Shown piece after piece: positions 51,170 through 59,597 of a stretch of DNA of 64,000 nt. Location: contig NZ_JHBW01000089.1 of assembly GCF_001273845.1 (NCBI RefSeq), positions 1 to 64,000 of the forward strand. The letters are read 5' to 3'. Origin of the DNA: Leucobacter musarum subsp. musarum. Its GTDB lineage: Bacteria > Actinomycetota > Actinomycetes > Actinomycetales > Microbacteriaceae. The first letter of the stretch is position 1. Each line of letters opens with the position of its first letter. The notes beneath the pieces are model-generated. The model was not told the DNA's origin. It worked only from the letters and a program-made list of their open reading frames with translations, and ran no database searches. The translations under genes and the position numbers were made by a program.

Positions 51170-52425
51170 TCGGGGTCGGCGAGCGCCGCGGCCGTCGTGA
51201 GGTCGGTTTCGGCGGCGCCGTCGACGGGCGTCTCGACGGTGAGCGAGCCGACGCGCTGGCCGGCGGCGATCCTGGCGCCTGCGGTATCGCCGGTATCGGC
51301 GCGAGCGGCCGCGGCAATGGCTGCCGGATCGCCCTTGGCCCGCCGCGACCCCTCCTCGCCGGGCACGAGCACGGCAGTGACCCTGGCACCCGCGACCACT
51401 GGCACCCTGGCACCGTCGACGCCCGACAGTGTGCCAAACTCCTCGCCCGCGGCGACGAGCGTCACGGTGGAGGGTGCCGCATCGAGTGCCGAGAACATGC
51501 TGAGGCTCGACGTGAGGCGATCCTGCGCCGTTTCGCGCCCCAGCACCACCGAGAGCTGGGTGACCTCGCGGCCTGCGGCATCGCTGGTGCGGGCTGCGGC
51601 GAGGTTGTACCCGGCGACGTCGGTGCGCCCGGTCTTCACGCCGACGACGCCGTCGAGCACACCGAACAGCGGGTTCGTGCTGGTGACCAAACCGATCTCG
51701 GCCACGGGCGTCGCGTACGGCTGCGACACGATCGCGGCGATGGTCGGGTCGGCGAGCGCGAGGCGCGCGATGCGCAGCACGTCACCCGGTGAAGCCGCGT
51801 TGCGCTCGTCCATGCCGGTCGGCTCGAAGAGGCTGAGCGATGCGAGGCCCTGGCGATCTTGCCAGTCGCGCACGGCCGCGAGAAACGCGTCGTTGTCGCC
51901 GAAGACGGAGTAGGCGAAGGCGGCGGCGTAGTCGTTCGCCGACGGGATGAGCGCGAGCTCGAGCATCTGACGCGCGGTGATCTCGGTGCCGACTGCGATT
52001 GGAAAGGCGACTCCGTCGGCGTCGCGGTACTGCTGTTGGCGCGCGGCGTCGGCCGCCGACCAGACGTGCACCGCGCCGTCGCCGTCGAGCGGCGCACGCT
52101 CGAGGGTGACGAGCGCCGTGACCAGTTTCGAGATGCTCGCGATCGGGGCGACCTCGGTGGTGTTCTCCCAGACCGCATCGTCGTCGAGCCAGCCGATGGC
52201 CGTGGGCGCGGATTCGCCGTCGACCGCGGCTCGCAGATCGTCGTCATCGAGGTTGAACGTGGTCGACACTTCGGCGTTGAGCGCGAGCGTCGGAGCGGGC
52301 ACCGGGGCGATCGCGCACGCGACCGCATAGCCTCCGGCGAGCAGGATCACCAGGCCGCCGCCGACGAGACCGATCACGCGGCCCGTCCGCCGTCGCTGCA
52401 CCGGCTGAGCGTCGATTGTGGTCAC
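51121..52425 (-). CDS. D-alanyl-D-alanine carboxypeptidase (PBP5/DacA-like)
   Basis: Penicillin-binding protein of 434 residues that trims the pentapeptide of peptidoglycan. One N-terminal membrane helix (VIGLVGGGLVILLAGGYAVACAI) places it outside the cell. The SxxK motif is SISK at 97-100, SxN is SAN at 162-164, and KTG is at 264-266. A C-terminal domain with DGARVPVVAGARVTAVL and an Ala-rich part follows. The start is GTG 52423-52425 with a modest ribosome site. Its stop region is overlapped by the convergent LSRTG gene. Confidence 0.9.
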   Translation of the reverse strand: MTTIDAQPVQRRRTGRVIGLVGGGLVILLAGGYAVACAIAPVPAPTLALNAEVSTTFNLDDDDLRAAVDGESAPTAIGWLDDDAVWENTTEVAPIASISKLVTALVTLERAPLDGDGAVHVWSAADAARQQQYRDADGVAFPIAVGTEITARQMLELALIPSANDYAAAFAYSVFGDNDAFLAAVRDWQDRQGLASLSLFEPTGMDERNAASPGDVLRIARLALADPTIAAIVSQPYATPVAEIGLVTSTNPLFGVLDGVVGVKTGRTDVAGYNLAAARTSDAAGREVTQLSVVLGRETAQDRLTSSLSMFSALDAAPSTVTLVAAGEEFGTLSGVDGARVPVVAGARVTAVLVPGEEGSRRAKGDPAAIAAAARADTGDTAGARIAAGQRVGSLTVETPVDGAAETDLTTAAALADPDYFWRLTHPRQLFGLG

Positions 52426-52590
52426 CGATCCAGATTAGTGGGCGGCTCGGTGCGATGCCCGGGAATCCGCCTATGCACAGCCGGTGCGAGTGCGGCTGTG
52501 CGATCCCGCGCATGACCCGTGCGACCAATTGCGAGAAGATGGCAGTCTTCGACACCGCATGTCTGAATCGCATCATTGAGGAGCTCGCTG

Positions 52591-53763
52591 ATGGTCGCAC
52601 TGATCGCGGGGTACGCCCGCACCCCGTTCACCCGCTTCACCGGGCAGCTCGCGACGCAGCCCGCGACGGTGCTCGGAGCGCACGCGGTGCGCGCGGCGCT
52701 CGGTCGCGCTGGGGTCTCGCCTGAGCAGGTCGACGCCGTCGTGGTCGGTCAGGTGCTGCAGGCCGGTGCCGGGCAGAACCCGGCACGACAGACCGCGGTC
52801 GGGGCCGGCATCCCGCTCACGGTGCCCGCGATTACGCTGAACGCCGTGTGCCTGTCGGGCACCGAGGCCGTGTCGCAGGCGGTGCGCCTGATCAATGCGG
52901 GCGAGGCCGAGATCGTGGTCGCCGCCGGCCAGGAGTCGATGTCGCTCGCGCCCCACGTGCTGCCGCTGCGCGCCGGCACGAAGTACGGCGACGCGACGTT
53001 CGTCGACACCGTCGATCGCGACGGGCTCTCAGACGCGTTCGATCAGGTCGCGATGGGTGCGCTCACCGAGACGGGCAATACGCCCCTCGGCCTCACCCGT
53101 GAGGAGCAAGACGCGTTCGCCGCCGCCTCGCACCAGCGCGCCGCGGCTTCGGCGGAGTTCCTCGCCGGTGAGATCGAGCCCTTCACCGTGACCTCGCGCC
53201 GCGGCGACACCGTCGTGTCGAATGACGACGGTGTGCGCGCAGAGACGACGGCCGAGACCCTCGCGGGCCTGCGCCCGGCGTTCGCTGCAGACGGCACTAT
53301 CACCGCCGGCAACGCCTCGCAGATCACGGACGGCGCCGCGGCGCTCGTCATCGCGAGCGAGGCCGCCGTCGAGCGTCTGGGCCTGACCCCGATCGCCCGG
53401 GTCGAGGCGACCGCCTTCGTCGCTGGCCCCGACACCCACCTGCATTCGCAGCCGGCGCGCGCCATCACCGCGGCTCTCGCGAAGACCGACGGTGTCGCCG
53501 CCGCAGACCTCGCGGCCGTCGAAATCAACGAGGCCTTCGCCGCCGTCGGCGTGCAGTCGAGCCGCGAGCTCGACCTCGACGCCGCGATCGTCAATGCGCA
53601 CGGTGGCGCAATCGCGCTCGGGCACCCGATCGGCGCTTCGGGCGCCCGCATCGTCGGCACGCTCGCGCGGCAGCTCGCTGAGCTCGGCTCCGGATCGCTC
53701 GGCGCGGTCGGCATCTGCGGCGGCGGCGGGCAGGGCAGCGCGGTGGTGCTCCGCGCAGTTTGA
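52591..53763 (+). CDS. acetyl-CoA C-acetyltransferase (thiolase)
   Basis: A 390-residue thiolase. The nucleophile is Cys87 in NAVCLSGTEA, His345 is in IALGHPIGASGAR, and Cys376 is in GICGGGGQG. Length and motifs fit the biosynthetic acetoacetyl-CoA thiolase group. It could feed acetoacetyl-CoA to the mevalonate operon 38 kb away, or serve in acid catabolism; the sequence alone does not decide. The ATG at 52591 follows GAGGAG; six codons upstream in frame are not needed. Divergent from the carboxypeptidase. Confidence 0.9.
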   Translation: MVALIAGYARTPFTRFTGQLATQPATVLGAHAVRAALGRAGVSPEQVDAVVVGQVLQAGAGQNPARQTAVGAGIPLTVPAITLNAVCLSGTEAVSQAVRLINAGEAEIVVAAGQESMSLAPHVLPLRAGTKYGDATFVDTVDRDGLSDAFDQVAMGALTETGNTPLGLTREEQDAFAAASHQRAAASAEFLAGEIEPFTVTSRRGDTVVSNDDGVRAETTAETLAGLRPAFAADGTITAGNASQITDGAAALVIASEAAVERLGLTPIARVEATAFVAGPDTHLHSQPARAITAALAKTDGVAAADLAAVEINEAFAAVGVQSSRELDLDAAIVNAHGGAIALGHPIGASGARIVGTLARQLAELGSGSLGAVGICGGGGQGSAVVLRAV

Positions 53764-53764
53764 C

Positions 53765-53794
53765 GCGACCTGACCCGACCTGACTCGGTCTGAC
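53765..53794 (+). repeat. three short tandem direct repeats after the thiolase gene
   Basis: Three 10-bp units ending in CTGAC (GCGACCTGAC, CCGACCTGAC, TCGGTCTGAC) begin 2 bp after the stop codon. Possibly replication slippage; no function is evident. Confidence 0.5.
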
Positions 53795-53885
53795 GACGTG
53801 CGGCATCGCCGGGCCCGTCTGTATCGGTTCGAGATATGGCGGTTCCGGCGCGGTCGGGCGGTGGCGACGCGCCCGCGCGCGCCAG

Positions 53886-53891
53886 TACACT
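53886..53891 (+). promoter_or_regulatory. -10 box of a possible leaderless ppgK transcript
   Basis: TACACT ends 7 bp before the ppgK ATG and there is no ribosome site between them. This would place the transcript start at or next to the ATG. Confidence 0.4.
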
Positions 53892-53898
53892 CGCGGCT

Positions 53899-54690
53899 AT
53901 GGGATTGCACCTTACGGCCATCGGCATCGACGTCGGCGGCACCGGCATCAAGGGCGGAGCGATCGAGCTCACGACGGGTGAGCGGATCACCTCTCGGCAC
54001 AAGGTCTCGACCCCCGAGGGCGGCGCCCCCGCCGACATCGCGCGCGAGGTCGGGGCAATGGTCGCGGCGATTCGCGTCGAGCTCGTCGAGGCGGGAACCG
54101 CAACGGCCGAGGTGGCCGCGGCACTGCCGGTCGGTGTGACGCTGCCGGGTGTGGTGCGCGACGGCGTGATGCGCACGGCGGCGAACATCGACCTCAGCTG
54201 GATCGGCACCGACGCGCGCGAGCTGCTGGGCGCAGCCGTCGGCGCACCCTGCACCGTTGTCAACGATGCCGATGCGGCGGGCGTCGCGGAGGTCGCGTTC
54301 GGCGAGGTGCGCGGGCTGCCGGGCGTCACCATGGTGCTCACCTTCGGCACCGGCATCGGCTCGGCACTGGTCGCCGACGGGGTGCTCGTGCCCAACTTCG
54401 AGCTCGGGCATCTCGAGCTCGACGGCTTCATCTCGATCGAGAAGCATACGGCCGCGAAGGTCATCGAGCGCGAGGGCATCACGCTCGCCGAGTGGGCCGG
54501 TCGCGCCGCTCGCTACATCGGGTACCTTGAGCAGGTCATGAACCCCGACCGCTTCGTCATCGGCGGCAGCATCAGCAAGAACGCCGATCAGTATCTGCCG
54601 TTCGCGGGCGTGACAGTGCCCGTCGTGCCGGCAAAACTGCGCAACGACGCCGGCATTATCGGGGCCGCGTTCCTCGCCGCCCAGGGGTGA
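53899..54690 (+). CDS. ppgK: polyphosphate glucokinase
   Basis: ROK-family kinase of 263 residues that phosphorylates glucose with polyphosphate or ATP; typical of actinobacteria. IGIDVGGTGIKGG (8-20) is the phosphate loop, followed by VNDADAAGVAE and LTFGTGIGSALV. FELGHLELDG is the position where the PPGK subgroup carries EFGHLE. PDRFVIGGSISKN closes the sugar-kinase fold. The ATG at 53899 gives the normal length; the upstream open frame is unrelated. The missing ribosome site and the -10 box at 53886 suggest leaderless translation. Confidence 0.92.
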   Translation: MGLHLTAIGIDVGGTGIKGGAIELTTGERITSRHKVSTPEGGAPADIAREVGAMVAAIRVELVEAGTATAEVAAALPVGVTLPGVVRDGVMRTAANIDLSWIGTDARELLGAAVGAPCTVVNDADAAGVAEVAFGEVRGLPGVTMVLTFGTGIGSALVADGVLVPNFELGHLELDGFISIEKHTAAKVIEREGITLAEWAGRAARYIGYLEQVMNPDRFVIGGSISKNADQYLPFAGVTVPVVPAKLRNDAGIIGAAFLAAQG

Positions 54691-54786
54691 GCCGGCGCTC
54701 GTCGCTCCCGATGGAGCCATCGCGAGTGTCGTTGCAGCCGCCGCGCGCCTGAAAGAATAGTGCGGTACGGGCGAGGGGAGTAGCGC

Positions 54787-55902
54787 ATGGCCGAAGCGGT
54801 CGATGACGGCGGATCACCCCGCCCGCGCACCCCCGCACCCCCGACCGCACTGATCAAGGCCGTGCGCAGCCTGTTCCAGATGCCAGCGGGCCCGGGCCCC
54901 CGGCTCTGGATCGCGATCCGCGCCGCACTATCGATCGGCACGCCGTTCGCGGTGCTCACCCTGCTCGGGCACGAGGGGATCGGCCTGCAGACGGCTGCCG
55001 GCGCATTCGTCGCCCTGTATGCCGCGGGCCTTGCCGCCGCTGAGCGCGCGAAGGTGCTGCCGTTCGTCGGCGCCCTGCTGCTCGCCTGCTCGGCACTGGG
55101 TGCGGCACTCGCGCCGTCGCCGCTCTGGCTCTCAGTCGGCCTCGTTGTCGTCGCCGGGGTGACCGCGACCCTCGCCTTCGCATTTCGGCTCGGGCCGCCC
55201 GGGCCCGTGTTCTTCGTGCTCAGCTACGGCCTCGCGGCGAACATCACCGGCGTCGTCGACGGGCAGCGGCTGAACTCCCCGCTCGTGTTGCTCGCGGCGC
55301 TCGCCGGCGGGGCGCTCTTCTCATACCTGCTCGCGCTCGCGCCACTTCTGCGCGCCTCCGAACGGGCGAAGCCGGTGCGGCCGCTGCGCGAACTGCTTCC
55401 AGGCCCGTGGCTCGGGGCGGGCGAGGGGCAGCTGATCCTGCGCATTCTCATCGTCGCCGTGATCGGTACGGTCGTCACCGTGCTCTGGATCGACCCCCAT
55501 CGCGCCTACTGGACCGTCTCGACCGGCATCGCCGTCATCGGGCTGAGCGCGGTGCGCCGACACTCGCTCGGACGCGGGCTGCACCGCACCGCCGGCACCC
55601 TCGTCGGAGCCGTGCTCTACCTCGCCCTCGCGGGCCTCGGTGTCTTTCCGCTGGTGCTCGCCCTGCTGCTCACCCTGCTGCAGTTCACCATCGAACTCGT
55701 GGTCGTGCGCAACTACGCACTCGCGCTCGTGTTCATCACCCCGCTCGTGCTGCTCATCAGCGGGGCGGCGACCGGCGGCGCGAACCTCATGGGCACCGCA
55801 GGCGAGCGCGTGCTCGACACCGTCATCGGATCGGCGATCGCCGTGGCGACGGCGTTGATTCACCGGAGTGCGAGCGCGCGCGGTTCGGGCGAACTGCGCT
55901 GA
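54787..55902 (+). CDS. FUSC family membrane protein
   Basis: A 371-residue protein with two sets of hydrophobic helices separated by a loop around residues 185-215, the duplicated layout of FUSC/aromatic acid exporter (ArAE-like) proteins. The second half holds HRAYWTVSTGIAVIGLSAVRRHSLGRGLHRTAGTLVGAV and ERVLDTVIGSAIAVATAL, which match the FUSC motif. It probably exports small organic acids or amphiphiles; the substrate is unknown. The ATG at 54787 has GAGGGGAG. It is a single gene, about 95 bp after ppgK. Confidence 0.85.
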   Translation: MAEAVDDGGSPRPRTPAPPTALIKAVRSLFQMPAGPGPRLWIAIRAALSIGTPFAVLTLLGHEGIGLQTAAGAFVALYAAGLAAAERAKVLPFVGALLLACSALGAALAPSPLWLSVGLVVVAGVTATLAFAFRLGPPGPVFFVLSYGLAANITGVVDGQRLNSPLVLLAALAGGALFSYLLALAPLLRASERAKPVRPLRELLPGPWLGAGEGQLILRILIVAVIGTVVTVLWIDPHRAYWTVSTGIAVIGLSAVRRHSLGRGLHRTAGTLVGAVLYLALAGLGVFPLVLALLLTLLQFTIELVVVRNYALALVFITPLVLLISGAATGGANLMGTAGERVLDTVIGSAIAVATALIHRSASARGSGELR

Positions 55903-55970
55903 GGGTGGGGGCCGTCGGCGCGACCGTCTGAGCTGCCGTCGCCTTCCCACCTCCTGCCGTCTGCCACCTC

Positions 55971-56050
55971 CCGTCCGACAGGAGAAATCCGCTCCTGCTT
56001 ACGGGTTCCGATGCGTGCCACCGTGCGACTGAATTTCTCCGGTGTGACGG
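55971..56050. repeat. imperfect 18-bp inverted repeat
   Basis: Arms 55971-55988 and 56033-56050 match at 15 of 18 positions and share the exact core GGAGAAAT/ATTTCTCC, with a 44-base interior. It lies between the convergent FUSC and DUF3237 genes, so a weak terminator is possible. Confidence 0.45.
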
Positions 56051-56080
56051 AAGGTGCCGGGGTGCTGGGGAGGCTCGCGC

Positions 56081-56542
56081 CTACGCGAAGCGGTACGTCG
56101 CGTAGCGCACCGCGTTCGCCGTGCGCTCGGCGACCGCGAGGTACAGCGCTCGCTCGAGGTGCGCGAGTCGCGGCGCCGAGGTCTCGACGGTCACGACCGT
56201 GCGGAAGTAGTACTCCGACGGGTCGACGGGCTCGCCGCGCAGCAGCGCCTCGAGCACGGCGGGTTCGCCGCTGCGCACCCCGTTCGCCTGCAGGTACAGC
56301 AACTCGCCCGCGTCGGTACGCGCGGAGTAGCGGCCGTCGATCTCGATCGATCCGTCGGCGCGCACCACCTGCCAGTCGGCACCACCGGGCAAGATGTCGG
56401 CCGTGATCGTTCCGGTGATCCGGCCACCGAGAATCGGAATCACGCGGCGGTGCCCGGCACGAGTGTCGCCGTGATCTTCGAGAGCGCCGAGTTCGACCTC
56501 GACGTCGAAGACGTGCTCAAGGGAGGGGATGGGAAGCGTCAT
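56081..56542 (-). CDS. DUF3237 family protein
   Basis: A 153-residue protein matching the DUF3237 pattern: HRRVIPILGGRITG near residue 31, DWQVVRADGSIEIDGRYSARTDAGELLYLQANGVR in the middle, and YYFRTVVTVETSAPRLAHLERALYLAVAERTANAVRYATYRF at the end. The fold is a small beta barrel related to lipocalin-like proteins; the function is not established. It is the third gene of the monooxygenase-MarR operon, 11 bp after MarR. This suggests a part in handling the monooxygenase product. Confidence 0.85.
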   Translation of the reverse strand: MTLPIPSLEHVFDVEVELGALEDHGDTRAGHRRVIPILGGRITGTITADILPGGADWQVVRADGSIEIDGRYSARTDAGELLYLQANGVRSGEPAVLEALLRGEPVDPSEYYFRTVVTVETSAPRLAHLERALYLAVAERTANAVRYATYRFA

Positions 56543-56553
56543 GAGTGCTCCGT

Positions 56554-57024
56554 TCAGGATCGATGGGGTGCGTCGCCGGGCACGCTCACGGTGAGCAGCG
56601 CGTCGAGCAGACGCTCGAGGGCGGGTTGGGCCGCCGCGATCGCGTCGCGGTCGGTCGGGGCAAGCGTGTCGAGTGCGGCGCCCAGCAGGTCGGCGCTCGA
56701 ACGGTCGAAGGCCGCGAACAACTCGCGGGCGCGGGCCGAGGTGGTGATGAGCGATCGCCGACCATCGTTTGGGTCGGGTGCGCGCTCCACGAGCTTCGCG
56801 CGCTGCATCGCCGCGAGCAGGTTGCTGATGGTGGAGCGGTCGAGATGCAACTCAGCGGCGAGCTCGCTCGGGGTGCGCGTGGTGCCGTCGGGCAGGGCGC
56901 GAATCACTTGGATCTGCGCGTCCGGAATATCGGGAAGACCGCCGGCCTCGCGGGTCGCCGCGAGCAGCGCTCGCCGCAGAGGCGAGATGACCGCGGCAAG
57001 TCGGGCGGGGTCAGGTGCCGTCAT
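56554..57024 (-). CDS. MarR family transcriptional regulator
   Basis: A 156-residue winged-helix repressor. The recognition region is RTPSELAAELHLDRSTISNLLAAMQRAKLVERAPDPNDGRRS, with the usual wing NDGRRSLITTS. Flanking helices form the dimer. It overlaps the monooxygenase gene by four bases (ATGA) and is thus produced with it. It very probably binds the dyad at 58300-58341 at the head of its own operon and responds to a small aromatic compound. Confidence 0.9.
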   Translation of the reverse strand: MTAPDPARLAAVISPLRRALLAATREAGGLPDIPDAQIQVIRALPDGTTRTPSELAAELHLDRSTISNLLAAMQRAKLVERAPDPNDGRRSLITTSARARELFAAFDRSSADLLGAALDTLAPTDRDAIAAAQPALERLLDALLTVSVPGDAPHRS

Positions 57025-58268
57025 GCGGTGCGCCCCACCGACAGCGATGACCGATCATTCAGCGACTGCGGGTGAAACCCCGCAGCCTGCTTGTACGCCG
57101 TCGCCACCTCTTCGAGCTCAGCGGCACCGATGACGTCGTGAATGTGCGCGAAGCCCTCAGGGGCGCGCTCGGCCGCGAGCACCATGACGCGTTCGGGGCC
57201 GGCCTGCCGCGTCTGCTCCAGCAGCGCCGCAGTGGCGGGGCGGCGATCCGCCTCGTACAGGCGCAGCGCCTCCTCGACCGGGCGGTTCGTGCCGAGGTGG
57301 AATGCGAGGGTGCGTGCGTCGAGCGTGGCCTGCGACCCGCCATTCGAACCATTGGGATACATCGCGTGGGCGGCGTCGCCGACCAGTGTGGTGCGCCCAA
57401 AGGTCCACTGCGGCAGGGCGTCGCGATCCACCATCGGATACTCAAGGATCTCGTCGGCGCTCGCAATCAGCGCCGGAATATCGAGCCAGTCGTACGTCCA
57501 CCCCTGGAAGAGGTCGACGATGGGCTGTGGATCGATCGGGTGGTTCCAGTCGGCGTCACTCGTGGCCTCGCGTCGCTGCTCGGCGATGAAATTGATGGGC
57601 ATGCGACCGTCTTCGCCGACCGGGCCGAGCGGGTACGCGACGAACTTCTGCTCGCCATCGCCCACCATGACCATGGTGCTGCCGTCAAGGAACGGCTCGG
57701 CGTATGCGACGCCGCGCCACAAGGTGAGGCCGCTCCACGGCGGAGCGCCCTCGTCGGGGTAGCGCTCGGCGCGCACGGCCGAGTGAATGCCGTCGGCGGC
57801 GATCACGAGATCGGCATCGACCGAGACCGGTCCGTTCGCCGTATCGAAGTGGGCGGTGCTGCCGTCGGCGCGATCGTCGACCGAGGTGACGCGGTGGCCC
57901 GTGCGGATCACACCGCCGAGTCGCTGCTCGACGAAATCACGGAGCTTTAACTGCAGCTGCCCGCGGTGCACCGAGAGCTGGGGCCAGCTGTACCCGGCTG
58001 CAGTGCCGCGCGGCTCCTCCCAGATCGGCTGGCCGTGGCGGTTGAAGTACGCCAGGGTGGTGGGCGCAACGCCGAGCGCAGCGATGTCATCGACGATGCC
58101 GAGCTCGGTGAGCTCGCGCACCGCGTGCGGCAACAGGTTGATGCCGACGCCGAGCCCGCGGATCTCGGCCGAGCGCTCGTAGACCTCGACGTCGTCGAAG
58201 CCCGCGTCATGCAGGCTCAGCGCGGTGAGGAGGCCGCCGATACCGGCGCCGATGATAACGATCTTCAT
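57021..58268 (-). CDS. FAD-dependent monooxygenase (aromatic hydroxylase type)
   Basis: A 415-residue group A flavoprotein monooxygenase. The FAD dinucleotide fold is VIIGAGIGGLLTALSL at the N-terminus, the DG motif is ADLVIAADGIHSAVR, and the GD motif is TLVGDAAHAMYPNGSNGGSQA. It resembles salicylate/6-hydroxynicotinate hydroxylase-like enzymes; the substrate is unknown. The ATG at 58266-58268 follows AGGAGTGATC. It is the first gene of an operon with MarR and DUF3237, directly behind the operator dyad. Confidence 0.9.
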   Translation of the reverse strand: MKIVIIGAGIGGLLTALSLHDAGFDDVEVYERSAEIRGLGVGINLLPHAVRELTELGIVDDIAALGVAPTTLAYFNRHGQPIWEEPRGTAAGYSWPQLSVHRGQLQLKLRDFVEQRLGGVIRTGHRVTSVDDRADGSTAHFDTANGPVSVDADLVIAADGIHSAVRAERYPDEGAPPWSGLTLWRGVAYAEPFLDGSTMVMVGDGEQKFVAYPLGPVGEDGRMPINFIAEQRREATSDADWNHPIDPQPIVDLFQGWTYDWLDIPALIASADEILEYPMVDRDALPQWTFGRTTLVGDAAHAMYPNGSNGGSQATLDARTLAFHLGTNRPVEEALRLYEADRRPATAALLEQTRQAGPERVMVLAAERAPEGFAHIHDVIGAAELEEVATAYKQAAGFHPQSLNDRSSLSVGRTA

Positions 58269-58299
58269 TGATCACTCCTGTTCGGGGCGGTCGATGCTG

Positions 58300-58341
58300 A
58301 CACACCCGACTAGTTTTGCTACAAAACTAACACGGGTGTGT
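58300..58341. promoter_or_regulatory. MarR-type operator dyad of the monooxygenase operon
   Basis: An inner palindrome at 58311-58329 has exact arms TAGTTTTG/CAAAACTA around three bases. Outer arms ACACACCC (58300-58307) and GGGTGTGT (58334-58341) extend the symmetry. It starts 32 bp upstream of the ATG and stands out as A+T-rich. Confidence 0.75.
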
Positions 58342-58386
58342 CTGGGGTGCAATGGGGGTGGGCGAGAAGGGGTGGGGCCCCAAACG

Positions 58387-58427
58387 CACGAGTGGTCCGA
58401 ACCGCAGTGCGGTTCGGACCACTCGTG
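58387..58427 (-). terminator. terminator after the aldo/keto reductase gene
   Basis: Arms 58387-58406 and 58408-58427 are exactly complementary over 20 bp around a single central base, so the real loop is formed by the inner pairs. It lies 37 bp past the stop codon. Confidence 0.8.
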
Positions 58428-58463
58428 ATGCCGGGCGGGTGCCGGGCGAGGCGTTGCGCCGGA

Positions 58464-59477
58464 TCAGACCAGGCGAGCCTTCGGCGAGACCCCGTAGGTG
58501 TCGTTGCCGTCGCGGTTCGGGGTGTCGCCGAGGGCGACGTCGATCGCGGCGAGCGTGTCGGCGTCGAGCACCACGCCCGAGGCCTTCACCGTGTCGGCGA
58601 GCTGCTCGGGGCGCGAGGCGCCGACGAGCGCTGCGGCAACGTTCGGGTTCTGCAGCACCCAGGCGATCGCGAGCTGCGGCATCGTCAGGCCCGCCTGCTC
58701 GGCGATCGGCTTTAGCCGCTGCACGGCCTCGAGGATGTCGTCGCGGAGGTACTTCTGAATGAACTCCGCACCGCTCTTGTCGTCGGTCGCGCGCGAGCCG
58801 GCGGGCACGGGCTGACCGGGCAGGTACTTGCCCGAGAGCACGCCCTGCGCCATCGGTGACCACACGATCTGCGAGATGCCGAGCTCGTCGGAGGTCGGCA
58901 CGACCTTCTCCTCGATGACGCGGTGCAGCATCGAGTACTGGGGCTGATTCGAGATGAGCTGCACGTTCAGCTCACGGGCGAGCTGATGGCCCTCGCGCAG
59001 CTGCTCGGCGGTCCACTCGGAGACGCCGATGTACAGCGCCTTGCCCTGGCGAACGATGTCTGCGAACGCCTGGAACGTCTCTTCGAGCGGGGTCTCGTAG
59101 TCGAAGCGGTGCGCCTGGTACAGGTCGACGTAGTCGGTGCCGAGGCGGCGCAGCGAACCGTTGATCGACTCCAGGATGTGCTTGCGGCTGAGCCCCGTGT
59201 CGTTCGGCCCCTTGGGGCCGGTCGGGAAGTACACCTTCGTGAAGATCTCGAGGCCTTCGCGACGCTGTCCTTCGAGGGCACGGCCGAGCACTGTCTCGGC
59301 CGCGGTGTTCGCGTAGGTGTCGGCGGTGTCGAATGTCGTGATGCCGGCGTCGAGTGCCGCGTGCACCGTCTTGACGGCCGCGTCGTCTTCGACCTGGGAG
59401 GCGTGGGTCACCCAGTTGCCGAACGTGATTTCTGAGACCTTGAGGCCGCTGTTTCCGAGATAGCGATAGTTGACCAT
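58464..59477 (-). CDS. aldo/keto reductase, potassium-channel beta-subunit-like
   Basis: A 337-residue NADPH-dependent oxidoreductase. The catalytic tetrad can be placed as Asp50, Tyr55, Lys81 and His123 (FDTADTYANT, FTKVYFPTG, YQAHRFD). IVWSPMAQGVLSGKYLPGQPVPAGSRA and GASRPEQLADTVKA match the Kv-beta/YghZ subgroup, which reduces aldehydes such as methylglyoxal. The ATG at 59475-59477 is the family start. Single gene with its own terminator at 58387; no other gene shares the transcript. Confidence 0.92.
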   Translation of the reverse strand: MVNYRYLGNSGLKVSEITFGNWVTHASQVEDDAAVKTVHAALDAGITTFDTADTYANTAAETVLGRALEGQRREGLEIFTKVYFPTGPKGPNDTGLSRKHILESINGSLRRLGTDYVDLYQAHRFDYETPLEETFQAFADIVRQGKALYIGVSEWTAEQLREGHQLARELNVQLISNQPQYSMLHRVIEEKVVPTSDELGISQIVWSPMAQGVLSGKYLPGQPVPAGSRATDDKSGAEFIQKYLRDDILEAVQRLKPIAEQAGLTMPQLAIAWVLQNPNVAAALVGASRPEQLADTVKASGVVLDADTLAAIDVALGDTPNRDGNDTYGVSPKARLV

Positions 59478-59597
59478 TGCCCCAGCCTATGCCCGGTGGC
59501 TCTGCGGGTGACGGAGAGTTTCATGAACTCCGGACGGATGGTCGGGAGCCGAGAAATTGAAAGGTTGTGGACGCGTGACGGGCGGCCAGATTCGGCC

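Noticed and set aside
53827-53836. GGTTCGAGA as a tRNA T-loop
   Set aside because: No acceptor stem, anticodon arm or CCA context can be folded around it. No tRNA-like structure was found in the window.
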